A DNA stretch of 64,000 nt from Acanthaster planci (Eukaryota; Echinodermata; Asteroidea; Valvatida; Acanthasteridae): NCBI RefSeq assembly GCF_001949145.1, contig NW_019091591.1, forward strand, positions 76,127 to 140,126, read 5' to 3'. The notes under the pieces were generated by a model. That model made no database searches, was not told the DNA's origin, and worked only from the letters and a program-made list of their open reading frames with translations. Within the stretch, counting starts at the first letter, position 1. Every line of letters begins with the position of its first letter. A program made the position numbers and the translations under genes. This document shows, in pieces, positions 47,712 through 61,391 of the stretch.

Positions 47712-50700
47712 AAATATTTCATTGACTAAAGCTGCGTGCTTAAACTTGGGGTACGAAAACTGTACCCTCAGTTTTCACAGTGCTTAAAGGGTTTTCGATT
47801 GCATTTATCATTGTCCCACACATGTCAACATATCCGGACTGACTATGAAAAAGTCAGTCTCTTTAGGCCAGCATTAGCATAGAGAAAGCACGGGGGAGAT
47901 GGTATCAACATCTCTTCCATGGATACATAGTTGATAAGAAAACTCGTTACAAGAGTCTCTCTGCATGTAGTGCTATAGAGCGTCATGCACGGCTGACGTC
48001 AATTTCGTTATCAGCAGCAGCCATAATTTTGAAGACGATGGCGTCGAAAATACTGTCACTTATACATGTTATAAAACCAGACAAATTCCTTATGATTGAT
48101 ATCCTTACACGTACCAAAGTGGCCAATCACTTGGTAATCGATACGCAACTGTGAAGTATCTCACGTGTTCAGAATTGCGGCTGATTAAAGCAATTTATTC
48201 GACAACGCCCAAAATCCCATTGAAATGTAGACCTTCCTACTAATGATTTTTTTTTATTATAGATTTTTTTCACCAGAAATTAGGACCACACATTTCACTT
48301 CTTCTATCCGTTGTCATCTCAGTGGCCAATACCCCCTCCTGCTTTTAATCTCTGGCCATCTGCTAGCCAGTTCTGCGGTAGGTATTGCCGTCTGATATTT
48401 TCACACATATTACCGAAACATTCCTCTTTTAACCAAAGAAACTCACAGATCTGACAAGACTGATATCAAAGGTCAGGCAACCAGGCTCTCGAGTGCTTCA
48501 GAGCCCAGCGTCTTCGTAGTTAGACAGGAGAAGGACTGTCCGTTCGAACAGCTCAGTGTGGCTTGGTTTCAGGAACGGACTCAGGGTATTGTATTTAGAT
48601 TGCAGCAACCGTGTTTTCTTATTGGCCGTCTGTGTTTCTACAACCTTGCCATGCGATCTGGAAGAAACAGTGGCCAAGTGTTTCATACAAACGACCCGAG
48701 GTGATGCCCTGGTGGAGGCGAACCCCTCGGTAGGATTGTTTGGACATCCAGGTGTGCCCTTTGACGATCACCGGTGTGGGTACAAGGTCAGTCTTGCCCC
48801 AGGAATTTCCAGCCGTAACCAGGGTTGTTGTAACAGCATTGAGCCAAGATGGCGGCCCGCGGTACAAACAGCCGTATGCAGTCAAATAGATTAGGCAGCA
48901 GTTGGCGTGCTGCCTTCAATCTTTGACATGACCGTTCTTAAAACTGTCTCCTTAATCAACCAAGAGGAAAGTTCTCCTGGAGTATTTCTGCCACTGTTCT
49001 TCTCCGTCCTTATTATCCGTCTGCAAGGGCAACCCCTCACATGTACATAGAGCTAGTCTTGCAGCCTTGCTATAGGCCTAGTCAGTGCTTCGACTTCCAT
49101 TATTCCCGATGATGTTCCCACTCGTCAGTCGACTTTGTTCGATTTTCAATTAAACCAAACTATGAACTGAACCAGCTTGTTTTGTCTAAAGTTTCTATTA
49201 CCTTCACATGTATTTACCTGGTCATTTCTTGCAAGAAATTTTAAGTTGTAGCAACGGAACCTACTATTTGTTTTTTATGTAAGCGGGTAGTGGTTCATTC
49301 TGTATAAGACTTGTTTGCTTGACGGATAAAAACCAAGCACGGGGCGCGTTATGTAAAAAACCCACTCACTCTCTGCAGAAACTGAACTCAGAAGTCTTCC
49401 TTGCTTGATGCTGTAGGGTTTGTTCCGCACGCGTTTCCGAAAACATTTGACAGCATGACCCAAAAAAGGAGAGGCCCCATCTAAATACGATCCATTTCAT
49501 TTATTTGTCTTGTCTCTTTGGTTCTCACTTGACACGGTTGGCGGCAGATTGAAGTGGACAGACGGGCTGTTGTAATAACACTCACTCCTGATCCCGGCCC
49601 TCCTCCGAAAAGTCTCTCGCGATCAAGAACGTCGTTATCTACAATTATCAGTAATTTCATTTTAGCGCTGACGGGGTGTCAAAACCGTCCCAGCAGCAAT
49701 AAAAGCGGTTACACTAAACACTCAACCGTTAATATAATATACTCTTCCTCGCAGGGAGAAGTGAGGGTTGTATACTTTAGGTTCTGTAAACCCTCGGGGA
49801 TGAAGAGAAAGCGCGAGAGAAGAGCCCGGGTTTCGATGAGGCCACCGTGGCCCGTCCTAGGCAGAGTGTGGGTGTCTTACGCGGGATAGAAAGAGTAGAC
49901 CTGCCGGTGAAAAACAATTTGACGAGAGGGCTGGCGGGCCATTTAGATGAAGTGACAGCGGGGTCGGTGGAGTGGACCCGCCGGTAAAGTGGAATGATGC
50001 TAATTCGTCACTATTACACCCTTCGCCGCGAGTACACCCCCGCGGGCCTGTCCCGACCGTTTTGCCAGAAACGGCATCATTCTGTCATCTTGGATTCGCC
50101 GCGCCACTTCTCAGCCGAAGCGCATAAGAGGTTTGTTCTTCGGCCGAATAATAAACGGTGTTGAATACTGATCGCAACACGTCGATTTTTTTTAACCTCT
50201 TCCCTTCCAACAATAATACGTGATGTAGCCGACTGTCACTTCTGCTGCAAGTTGTGATGATCGATGTCATCAAGGAGCTGTATATACATTGGGATAATGT
50301 AACTGAACTTTCCACGCTTCTTTTCAGCCCACTAAACAAATAAGGCCAGGAATATATTTCCGACTCAATGGGGAAGTGTAAAACTTACTTGCCTTATAGG
50401 GCCTACTCTTTCTGTGTCACTGTCGTAGTTTTGCCTACAAGCGGCAGGTAACCTACGGCTGGCCGTTAGTACAGAAACAGAAGGAAAATCTGCTCTAAGG
50501 CCGCCTTTCCGCATGTACGATTTTTGGTCGGTTTCTTATCCATTTGCTACGTTTCATTTTTGTGCAAACACTCTCCGCAACTAAGCACACGGACTCGAGG
50601 CAAGCGCACTGAGCACGCGCATAATTCACGGAAAAGCGCCTTCAGCGTTCGATAATCTCGTGCAGCTATCAAAACACGAGAATAATCACCACATTTTCTC

Positions 50701-52406
50701 AACACTAGATTAAAATGCACATTTCAGGGAAAATTCTGACACTAAACAAGCGTGATATTTCTGTGGAACTTTGGCTGCACTTACGAAACCGAAGAAGCCA
50801 AAGTGAGAGCCGTCTTTAGCATGCAGGTATCTCAAACCTCTGTGGAAATAAATTTGTATAGAAAGGTGACGGAAGATATGGGGAAAGTTCAGTTCTAAAT
50901 CTCCAGCATCGCCTCCTAGTAGATCCTATGTTTCTATTTTCTGAGGACAAATTGGTAGGAGGAGTTGTGGACACAGACCAAATTTCTTCATGAGACCAGC
51001 GTCTCTGTCGATGGCAAAAGCATTATTCCTTCCCCAGGAAAGCTGTTAACACGGTGCTGCGGCAACAGCAACCGGATGGGAACCATATTGCAGGCTTTGT
51101 GTTGGACTCACCTGTTTTTCTCTAGGCGGGGGTACCAGCAGATTCTAGGTTGCAGACTAGCACACGAAGGTGTGAAAACGTCCCAAAAAGATGTCGTGGT
51201 CATCCCCTAGCAATTTTGTATTATGTTTGTAATAGAAAGTGCGAACTGAGTTCTGCTTTGATGTATCACTCAGCTCAAATTCCAGAGAAAATGGGCACGA
51301 TAAAGCGTGGGAAATGTACAAGTTCCGTTGGATGTAGCGCGTAGTCTAAGTTACACAACGTTAAAGAAGCCCCAGGAGTTGTCCTGACGAAGGTACATAC
51401 TTTTGTTTGTTGTGATTATACATGATCCTGGATGAGCATCCTATGTGGAGTTTTCACTGGTGGTGTGGAGTGGTCAAATAAATTTTGGTATTTTTGTACA
51501 TGTACTTTTGGGAGTAGATCAGAAGAATGGGGTAGTTTTTCTTTTGTTTTTGTGAATCAATGAATAATGACAATTTATTTTCCAGTCAATGGCTACTGCC
51601 TGGCAAAGTGAGTTTAATTGTTATCTGCCCTGGCCTGATAAATTTGGATTGACCTTATGCCCTTTCATGGCCTGTTTGATTAAGAGGTACTTCTTGTGGT
51701 CACTGTCTATGCCGTGATTCAGAATTTCATGGGACCATACGTCATATATACGGAGGTGTTCTTGAAGTGGTAGTCGGCCAATGATTTATGGGATAAGGGT
51801 TGTGTGACAGGTTTAGGGGTGTTATTCTCCCAACTTGAGCATACATTTTGAGCACTGAACATCTCCGAAGATGTCGAACCAGTTAGTTAAGAAATTAACC
51901 AAAACTAGCCTCAGGAGAAACCAGTTTTCGATACTGCCACACTGTGTTTTATTCCTCCTCTTTGTACACACAGGCAGCATAATCTCTGATAAAGTCCGAG
52001 GTAGGCCTATACCAAGATGAAACTGCCGTTGAATAACAATCTCTTGTATTATCATCTAGATAAGAATATGGAGTAATTTCAAGTGAGCTTGATACCCTTA
52101 CAAAACTTACATTTTAGAGAATTAAATCAAACATCGTTGTGAGAATGGTGTCAAGGATCATTGCCTAGTTTCCGAATTCTAGTTTCAAGCCATGATCATA
52201 TGTATAAGCTTGGTTGGATTCTTTTAAAGCTATTAAGTTGCCCCAAAGATATGATCTATCATATCATGGGGTTCGAAATACCCTAATGCGATATCCAAAT
52301 GAAGGCACGTGCTTACTTTTGGTACATATAGTCGGGGAAGTTGGATTTTTCTGTTGAACTGCGCTACCAAGCTTGGATAAGCACGTAATGTACCATATTC
52401 AATCAT

Positions 52407-52533
52407 GGGCCTATTTCACAAAGATCTGGATCTCGATCAGTGATCCCAAGGCTATTTCGCTCTCTCCATCAGTTGGATTCTGATCTCAGAACCAACGTCT
52501 GCTTCGCCACGGATCCGTGTGAAACAAACAGGT
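52407..52533. repeat. Short inverted-repeat (MITE-like) element
   Basis: GGGCCTATTTCACAAAGATC at the left is an approximate inverted match to GGATCCGTGTGAAACAAACA...GGTCC at the right. The interior is rich in GATC words. Arms of about 25 bp enclose about 75 bp. Confidence 0.5.
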
Positions 52534-55500
52534 CCCCGCTCTTTCTGTACTCAACAGTCTTATTTTGCCCCACCAATGGATGGTGAAACTTTTGCTAGCC
52601 GTCAGTACAAAGTGAACGTTGAAGATTTCACGCAGCTTTCAAAATACTAAATAACAAATGAAAGTTTATTTACGAACAGTTCAAAGTCCTCTGACGATTA
52701 TTGAAATATAATTTACTAATTTCTTTAATTGTAAATTGAGATCTTTGATGTTGCATCGTTTAAAGCTTTTCCACACGACTTTTCCCCTTTTAAAAGTTGC
52801 AAATACAATCATTTGTGATTACAGGACACAGAACTATCTGAATCTGAAATCGAAGCCTTCGTGGATTTCTCCCTTAGGCCTAATAACTCGCATTCTTTGA
52901 TTGGGACGGCGGTGGAATCGAGATTGAGAAGTAAAGGACAACAATGGAACCACCTGTCATGCGGTAAAAATAAAGGCATACATTTGCAGTAACAATTTAC
53001 AAAGGTGGGGATAAAAGCGAACCTCCTAGAATCCAGAATATAAGCCAACGCATTTAAATTTTCGCTTTAGGTTTAAATTCAACTCCTTCGTGGATCAGAT
53101 TTAACAGCCAAGACGCCGAAGAACGTGAAAAGGCTATTGTGTTGCCATCATCCCGCATAGATCAGCTCAAATCATCGGGATTTTAAAAAGGGGATTTTTG
53201 ACTGGTACAACACAGATTTACAGAATGTTACCCGCACTAATGACAACTGGTGGGTAATCTCTTGTCCCCCAAAGAAACAAAATCTGTCTTTGTGGCCCAT
53301 CGGGAGCACAAAAGATACAATGGCAGAATCATCTTCGAAATGGTGTTTCTTTAAACTTCCTTGTTTCCAGATTTTACATCGGCAGAGGGAGATTACAGAC
53401 TCGGACAAAAAAATGACGAAGAAAGACGGGCTTACAGCTCCCTGTCTGCAGGGTAGGATTTCTGTTTCTTCAAAGTCCATGAATTAAAATTTGTTGGACA
53501 GAGAAGAGGATTTAGAGATTGGACGAGCGGGTGATTATATTCTTACGGTTGGGGGCTTTGATTTTTTTTGTGAGGGTGTTGCCGGATGAGTGTACGTCAA
53601 TGCGTGATACGTCCCAATTTGGAAAGCTTTGCCCTTTCTTCGATTGTCCTCCTCAGCCAGTCTTCAGAGCTTCCAATCGGATTCGAAACGGCCTTCTGCA
53701 GGTAGGTATATACTGAGTGCCCTAGGGCGACCAGCCAGAGATGCACCATGCAGCCGGCTGCAGGGGCGTAAGCCTTGACAAGGGATTACAACTCGGCCCT
53801 CAATGCAAAGTATCGAAATGACCACAGTACAAGAGAGCAGCCGTGCCTTGAGCTGAGCCGGGACCCATCCTACAGTCGTCTCGCCCTCGAGTGTTTGGGG
53901 TTTGAAGAAAACCGAGCAGTGCTTGCCTTTGTGGGCCGTAAACCATGCCCTGACTCCCCACAAAAACCGTGACGGGAAACAAGCGCTGCTTAGGCCTAAA
54001 TCTAAGAGAGGGTGTTTTCAGAAGTTGAGTGGGATTCCGGCCATGTCGGGAAACAGCCTACAAAGGCATCGTCACTGCATCGTATGTAACTGGAAGTCTT
54101 TGAAGAAATTGAAAGGAAAACAAGAATGAGCACAACCAAAAGAGTTTCACAGTTTTTATCAAATTTAAAGTATGGGCAATACAAATTCAATTGTGTCCAA
54201 GAAAAACTCAAACTGTGCCGTTCTGTAGGTCTGCTTTTATTCCACCGAATTCAGACTACCGGTGATCATTGCCTTGATCATCTATATTATTTTAGTTTTG
54301 AAAATTAAGACTGCACGCCAGTTTTTAAATTTATGTCGCATCATGGACGAATCCTTATCTCATAGACATGTGGGAAGTGATACATTTCCTCCCGTCAAAA
54401 AATTGGAGTTCTTCCCGTGGAAAAAAATGCAAACGCTCGACTCCAGAAGTATGGAGACAATTCCCCGCGGTAGTCTTAATGAAAATCACGGGTGGTCGGG
54501 TAAAATCAAACTAAGCCAACACGACATGACAACTATGCGCCGCCTCTCTGTTTTTTTCGGAGCCAAGTTCGGCCGGGACTCACTTCTGTGTCTGTTGACA
54601 CTTACAAACGACTGTTTGCTGGGCTTTGTGCTTGGAACACTTGGGAGTTAAACCTGACCCAAACACGCATATTTTGTGAAAATAGCCGCAGGTGTACCAA
54701 AATGGATACACTTGACACTGTAATCAAAGAAATAGTTCGGTACAAGGCTTTCTTTCTTTTTCCTGAGACGCGATGGCAGCTCTTGTGACAGCAAACAACA
54801 GCCAACTTAAGCAAGTTTGGGTACATTTGCACACAAGACAACAAAGAATATGTATGTGTTTGTGCCTCATCTATTAGGATTACGACGGCAGCGTCGTCAT
54901 TTGCACACTTAAACACAATTTGAGGAACAAAGTTCTCTTCTAATTCCACGTTGGTACAACTGTCAAGCAATTATAATTTATCCTTCAGCAGTTTGTGGTA
55001 GGAAAATTACAAACCACTTTCTTTTGCCTTCTGGAAAAGAAGTCCTCGCGAATTTGCAAATGAGGCAAATGCAGGCGGAAAGAGGAATACCGAATGCCCC
55101 AACTCATAGCTTGCGATGGTTTGTTTTCCTTTTTTGGTCCCGTGGTTGAGAGACTGTGGATGAATGACTGAATGCATTTTCCCACACGTTTACCGTACAA
55201 TACAGTATGCTATATTCATCACTGTGTTCTAATTGCTATTGACTGCTGTGATGTCGAATAAATGTTATCATCCAGGGACTCCAGTCTTCTTTAATTTGTT
55301 ACACTGTGCCGTTAACATTGTAACAAACTTACCTTTTCAGTCATTATCGATAGATGGCGCCACGTTATCCAGGGTGCATGGGTTGCATCAGCGTTATGCT
55401 TCTAGTGCGACACCTCCGCAGTCCGCAGTATGGAGTGGGAGATTGTGAAATGAGATGCAAATGGCGCCCGAATCTTGCTCGACCGCCTGCCCACTCTCAG

Positions 55501-58500
55501 CATCATGAAGCCACGGTTGACTGCCGAGGGGAGAGCCCCGCTCAACGACCCCTCATGCCCTGTGTTGCTGACATGATAGCCCCTTGTTTGCCGGACTCCG
55601 GTTTCGCACTTGACGTTCCCTCTCGGAACTCCAAAACCGGACGCCGTGCCCACTCACGGAGCCCTGGGAGACCGGCACCCGTACTGACCCCCCATTTACA
55701 CGGTGGGATTGTCCCTAAACATAGGAAATCTTGCCTGTCTCTTGTCTGGAAACCCAAAACCGCCCAACTAGCTAGCAGTTCAGTTTCCCCTCAAGCACGA
55801 TTGAATTTCTTCTCCTTGTTTGCTGACTGCAGAAAAGTTAGGCTTTCCAAAAAGAAATTTGCCGCTCTTCCCTTGCAAGTTCATCGAGACTTTTCTGTAA
55901 GTTATCACTGTCAGTAGAGACATGGACCCTCGGCAAGGAAGGAGATTTCTCAAATCAATCCACCACGTTTACGTATTTTTCCAATTCCCTTTTCAACATC
56001 ACTCACGTCTTAAAACGTTAGGCTAGGCCCACTATGGTGTATTTCACCAACTCCTCACACACTCGATTTGATGTAAAGAGAATGAAGAAGAACTTTGATA
56101 ACAGTTAGTGTAAATGTCTAATTTCAAGGAATGCTTGTTTTTAAAAGCTGATGAACTGCCTTGTTTTGGTAACTAGTTTGGCAAACCACTGATATGCAGG
56201 TATATTTCAAGGAATATTTCGGGATTAAATACAACTATTACCAAAATAAGTCTATAGAGACCAGTGATATCATCACATAAATTGTCCAATACATGCACTA
56301 ACATTTTGGAAATGTATACTTATATTGTAATTCGACCACCAGAATAAGCAGCCATTACTGCGGTGGCACAATGCTCGTGGACAGGTGATACGCGCGCGTT
56401 ACATGCCTCTTCGTGCGTCAAGCTGAAGAATGTGCGTGTGAGCGCGGTGCCACCACAGTTATGGCGTCTAATCAGATTAGTTTACACATGTACTATCCAA
56501 AGTCTTCTTGGGATTGGTTGGTTTGATTCTTATGCATTTCTCCGTATCTTGAAAATGTTACATTTTGAGGAGAAGGATAATTATGAGCCGGAGTTGATCA
56601 ATTCCGTACGTTCTCGCAATCATTTTGATAGATCTCATAAAGAAAAAACCCACCTATTCCTGCTTCCCGAGCTCACCTGCAGCGACCCGACAGGGCGTCA
56701 CGTGATCGCGCGAATAACCCTGATAGCTGTCAAGGCGGTAAGTAGATACTTTAATGGCCCACTGTCATCTGTCAAGAGTCACTGCCTAATTTACACCTAA
56801 CTCCTTGGCCCTCTTCCGCGATTGCCCCACAAGGACCTGGGCCGGCAGGCGGAGAGGGTTTTAATAACGCGTTCGAGCGCCCACTCCAATCTATTGGTCA
56901 CATGATGTGCAGCGGATGCACTGACATTTCCAGAAACAAGATCGTTATAGAGTTTCCGTGTTCTCCCCTTTTCCCCCGAGCTGAGCTCATCACTACCTGC
57001 ATATGCCATCAGTTCAGTGTACAATTTTTAAAAAAGTTTCACTTGATTTTCGTCATTGCCTTTCAAGGAAGTCATGGCCAAGCTTGTTAATCGGGACGAT
57101 GACACAGATGAAAACGATAACAAGTGAAACGCAATCCGTGACAAAGTTTCTTGGTAATGAACATTGTGGGGATAATAGACCATATTCCGAGTTTTTACAA
57201 AACCAGTGTTGGTTCCACTTTATAAAAAACAAACCAACTCTAGGCGTTTGTTACTGGAAATATCAACATATGCACAGATAATAAAATTGTCATTTTCGGT
57301 GTGATGGCTGGAAAAATGAGGCAGACGAGTCGATGTTGGCTATTCTATGGATCTTTGCACTAATAAATTAATAACCATGCACCTATGCATATAAGTGGCC
57401 CTGGCAGCTTGCAAGAAGCGTGCGCGGCCCATTGAAAACATAGAGGGATACGGATTTCATGGCCATTAGCTCTCAGTTTTTCTGAGCTTTTCGTTACTTT
57501 CTAGTCTCAGTGGGTTTTATGATGCATGTAATAAAGAATCAGATATTTTGCCTGTGCCCTGAACGCAAGGGGTCAAGGAAATTAACAAGGTTCCTTTCTG
57601 CGTTTGTGAAATAAATAGCTATTTGATTCAAGGCACTATGCGTCAATACGTGCGTCAGTATGTGCGAATGACCAGCCTCATTTCTAGATCACGGCAACAC
57701 CGTTGTAGCATGCTTGATGGTTGACCTATTAACTGCTTGTAGACAATAGGGTGTTCGAAGTTTAAACACTTTCCCCAGCGGGGTGATACCACAAGGTGAA
57801 ATTTGGCTTGGCAAAATAACTTTTCATTGAGCTTAAAACTTAAGAGCCAGAGAGTTAAAAGCAGGCAGACCACCACGGAGTCGAAACCGAGATTTGGAGA
57901 ACCCCATTGGTCTGCAGTTTAGCACGCGCAACAATGTTGCATGGTACCCCAAATCGCACTGTTTGTTTTTTGAGTTTAGGCAGAAGGGAGCCATGTTGAT
58001 TTTTCATTGGGCACTCACGCTTTTTGCCGCCACGGCCACGGCACATGTATATATCATTTCATTTGTGGAAATGATGATATAGGCATCATTGATACATTTA
58101 CAAGCAGCCTGGGGATTAGTAAACGTTTACATGTATTTGACGCGGACATGCTTGAAATTCGTTTTTTATTTTCAAGAAAGAAATAAATGTACATAAAATG
58201 ACACTGCTAAGCTACAGGTACTTATCTGTTGGTCAATTTACTGTTTTCATCCACACGAACGCACCCTTCCACATTCTTTCATTTTTTTTTACAGGATATC
58301 TTTTGCGGGAACTGGGGAATTCACAGGAATACATTTATTTAGTTTATCGCAACTGCAAGTTCTACCCTATTAGGAATGTTTGCCACTGTATGTAGGTCTT
58401 AGGCTACCCAGAATGCAAGAATGAAATGCACATCTCTTCTCTTCTTCCTTTTCCCCCGCCAAATCAAACGATACTTTTCTCTTTAAAATCGTGACGTTGA

Positions 58501-60959
58501 TCAGAAAGACTTTTGTTTTCGGACCTAAAGAGCTACCCTATTCATGGCCGAGGTTCACTGACCATCAACACAGCGTCCCCTTCCCCTTTGGGGGGTAATG
58601 CCCCATCACCGAGGTGACAGACAGACTGACTGACTTCGAGATCAGGAGACAAAATACTCTTGAAACATCTCGAGAAATCACCAAGGGACTGGCGAGAGAA
58701 CGCCAAGTTCCGTGGGCCAGTTTCCTGCCGAGCGCTCGTATCACACGGACCGGAGGAGAGAACGCTAAAAACACACAACCACCGATTGCAGAGACCGTGA
58801 GGGGTGGCACGTACTGGCCCCATGTTGTTGATGTGAAAGTTGGCAAATTGTGGGCCAAGCTTCACGATAGGATTTCACTTCTTCAAGCCAAATAAACCGC
58901 CGGCTTTTTAGCCAAGACTCCCCTTGTCAAAAAGACACGGCAGTCTGGTTTCTGTAAATTTGGAAGTGTGGAATTTCTTTGTTGGTCCTCCCACGTTTTC
59001 ACACACAATCCATTAATGGGTTGAATTATTGGGGTACCCCCGGATTCCAGCGGGTAAAATTATAAACCCCCCTTGTTCAGGTTTGCATCTACAAATATAC
59101 AATGCTCTAACTTTTAACATTGCCATCGTCACAATGTTTTAAAGCTCTTATAATATGCCTCATAATAGTCCCTTACATACATGTATACATGTACATTACT
59201 GTTTCAATGCACTGCTTGTACAAGAGACTTCAAGTGCTTGTTTCCTTTTGAATGCATGAAGCCATAGCTTAAAATGACCTTTGCCGCGCCTTTCAACAAT
59301 AAAGAACACCGCCAAAAACAGCTTTAAGTGGTGGAGCAGGACCTTTTAAAGATATCTGCTCAAACGAAGTTGTAAGCGTCACTGAGCATTTTCTTTTGCC
59401 AGTGTTAAAACCCATGGAAATGGAATCCCTCATAGAGCTTACTGTCAAAGTGAAATGGAAAGGGCTCATGCAAAGTAACCATTGTAATGCAGATCTTGGA
59501 CATGCTCCTCTGTGACCCGTTTAACCTGGTTTTCAATTCTGGTTATGCCACTTTAAGGGCGTTTTGGTGCAATTTCTATTTTAAACTAATGAAAATTTGC
59601 ATATTTATGAGCAAAGGTATAATGTATTCCAAGGGAGAAACCTCATATCTACAGCTTTGTATGGATTTAAATTTTTATATATTGGTGTAGTAAATTTTGT
59701 TTGTGTTACTGATTTGTTGTTTTTCCAGTTCATGGCACTGCAGTGGGCCAGTTTGCAAGTTTTCTTACAAATACTTCAATGAACAAATTTCGGGTTCAAA
59801 GTTTGAACAGAAATCCCCCAAATGAACTGTTTCTTCTTGTAATGACATCACAGTAACAGCGCCCTCGTTTGTCAGCAAAAGCATGTGCATTTATAGTCTA
59901 TATAAATAATCTATATTTATAGATTATAGGCTCCAATCATGCTAGCAGATAAGAATGCAACTCAGCTATCCATGATTTGCGCCAAAAAAGACCGCAAAAC
60001 ACCCAACTACGTAAATTGACAGCAACTTGCAACATGCACGATGTTGCGATGTAAAAATGTACCTCAAGTTAATCATAATGAAGACCTGCTGGACTCGCCC
60101 GCGCAAAGTGAAAAAGGAGGAAGAATGATTTCTTTGACCAGAGTTTATCTGTTTTCTGTCACATTATTCCCGTTGCCTGGTCCACCGTGAAGGATTAGCG
60201 GTATATACGTCAACTCGAGAAACTCGCTGTGAGGATTTCCCCGTAAGAACCGCGCACTTGTGGGGCGTCAGTTTGTGATGGAACCCCTCTTACCTTGTAT
60301 CGGACAAGGGGTTTAGGGCCGTCCCTCACAAGCTTAAATCCCGAGGGGTCGTCGTGGTTTCAAGATTGGTGGACGAACCGATCATATTCCCCAGCAACGC
60401 ACCTTCAAGCATCCCACTAAGCCCAGTGTGTTCGATTATGGCTTTTGAGCCCTCATGCACTCTTGCACGGAGCATATTCATCTAAAATGTAGAATAACCC
60501 TACCCCCCTTGAATGATTTTTAGAAGAAACCCACTGTAGCACTTGGGTAACGCCACAGAATTCGGAGTTACCGCAAGCACAAAGTACGCCCTCTGCCCTA
60601 CACAGTACAACAAGATCATGTTTATTTGTGTCTCCCTTCAATCATGGTAAATAATAGGCAGCCGATGATCAACCAAATGATAAGGAAGGCATCTGATAAT
60701 CCTTGTTTTGTCAGCCATGATGGGAAGGTTGGCTAAGTACTGCAACAACAGTGTCCCCCTGTGCGAACCACAGTCATCACCTTGCCTTGGCTGATAGCTG
60801 AGGGCATAAACCTCTTGGAAGTTTAGTCATTAGGGCTGGTTTTGTTTCTGATATAACTGTGCTGCTGACAACCGCTAAACCCTCTCCACGGCACAATCGC
60901 TTTAATCCAGGCCCGAACACTTGTATATACAAACCCCATTCACCGGGACCATTGCGTTT
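58501..60959. other. FoxG distal 5' flank, non-coding
   Basis: The open frame at 58614-58895 (93 residues) is not recognised and has no supporting splice or family evidence. The interval includes the second copy of a dispersed repeat (listed separately) and AT-rich DNA with TACATGTA near 59190. No gene was recognised. Confidence 0.45.
59390..59885. repeat. Dispersed repeat, copy B
   Basis: The core at 59826-59885 (AATGACATCACAGTAAC, GCGCCCTCG, then AAAGCATG) matches the copy ending near 34500 in the same orientation. Similarity continues weakly upstream: GAACAGAAAT...AAATGAACT here against AACAGAAAAACC...GAACT there. Borders are approximate. Confidence 0.55.
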
Positions 60960-61391
60960 ATTGAACGATTAGCTTGGAGTGCAGCAACAAAAACCCAAAT
61001 AAGCCTACGGCGTTGATTGGTCTACAGTACGTTGCCGACGCTGGGCCCCCTCTGCTCGCTGCCATTGGTTGGTGAAAACTTAACTTCTTGTTGCACTGGC
61101 AGGTGACACAATCACATACACATGCGGAGAGCGATGTAATCTTGCGCGCACACAGCCTGTGCCGTGCACTGTAATTTCAACTTTCAGTGTGGGCAGAAGG
61201 GGGAATTCACACTAAATCTTAGCACTCTGGTGGAGCTTGGTGTTTCTCCCGATTGCTATACTGAAAAACGAGAAAACAATACCACACCGGGACTGCCACT
61301 CGTCCGCTGGTCGTGAACGCCAAGCCCATTACTCGACGGATGGCTTACCGAAGGTGATACTGGTTGTTGGCCAATTTGTCAGAGGACTTGC
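60960..61391 (+). promoter_or_regulatory. FoxG proximal promoter region
   Basis: Three CCAAT/ATTGG boxes are seen: ATTGG at 61016-61020 and 61064-61068, and CCAAT at 61371-61375. The first two are 48 bp apart and both inverted, as is common for NF-Y sites. No TATA box is obvious. The transcription start is unknown, and it is possible that a 5' non-coding exon lies further upstream. Confidence 0.45.

Larger units (their letters stand above)
41057..58500. other. Non-coding gene desert, part 2
   Basis: No exon could be recognised in about 17 kb. Visible features, listed separately where firm, are a 24-bp degenerate array (42780-42985), a purine-rich microsatellite (45885-45940), a tRNA-like segment (47643-47711) and an inverted-repeat element (52407-52533). 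GC-rich, repeat-poor patches occur at 46490-46590, 49540-50100 and 55430-55720. A double forkhead-type site GTAAATAAACAA is at 41989-42000, and a strong YY1-type CCAAGATGGCGGC at 48844-48856. Long frames at 43302-43817, 54262-54651 and 55354-55917 are judged to be chance. Confidence 0.45.

Noticed and set aside
47159-47725. 188-residue plus-strand frame
   Set aside because: Its end (LGFEPTTVDLTRRW) is the translation of a tRNA-derived SINE B-box region, a common artefact.
55354-55917. 187-residue plus-strand frame in a GC-rich patch
   Set aside because: Length is explained by locally high GC and few stops. No motif resembles a known family.
58614-58895. 93-residue plus-strand frame upstream of FoxG
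   Set aside because: No family resemblance and no splice or promoter evidence. It could be a transcript piece, but this cannot be supported.
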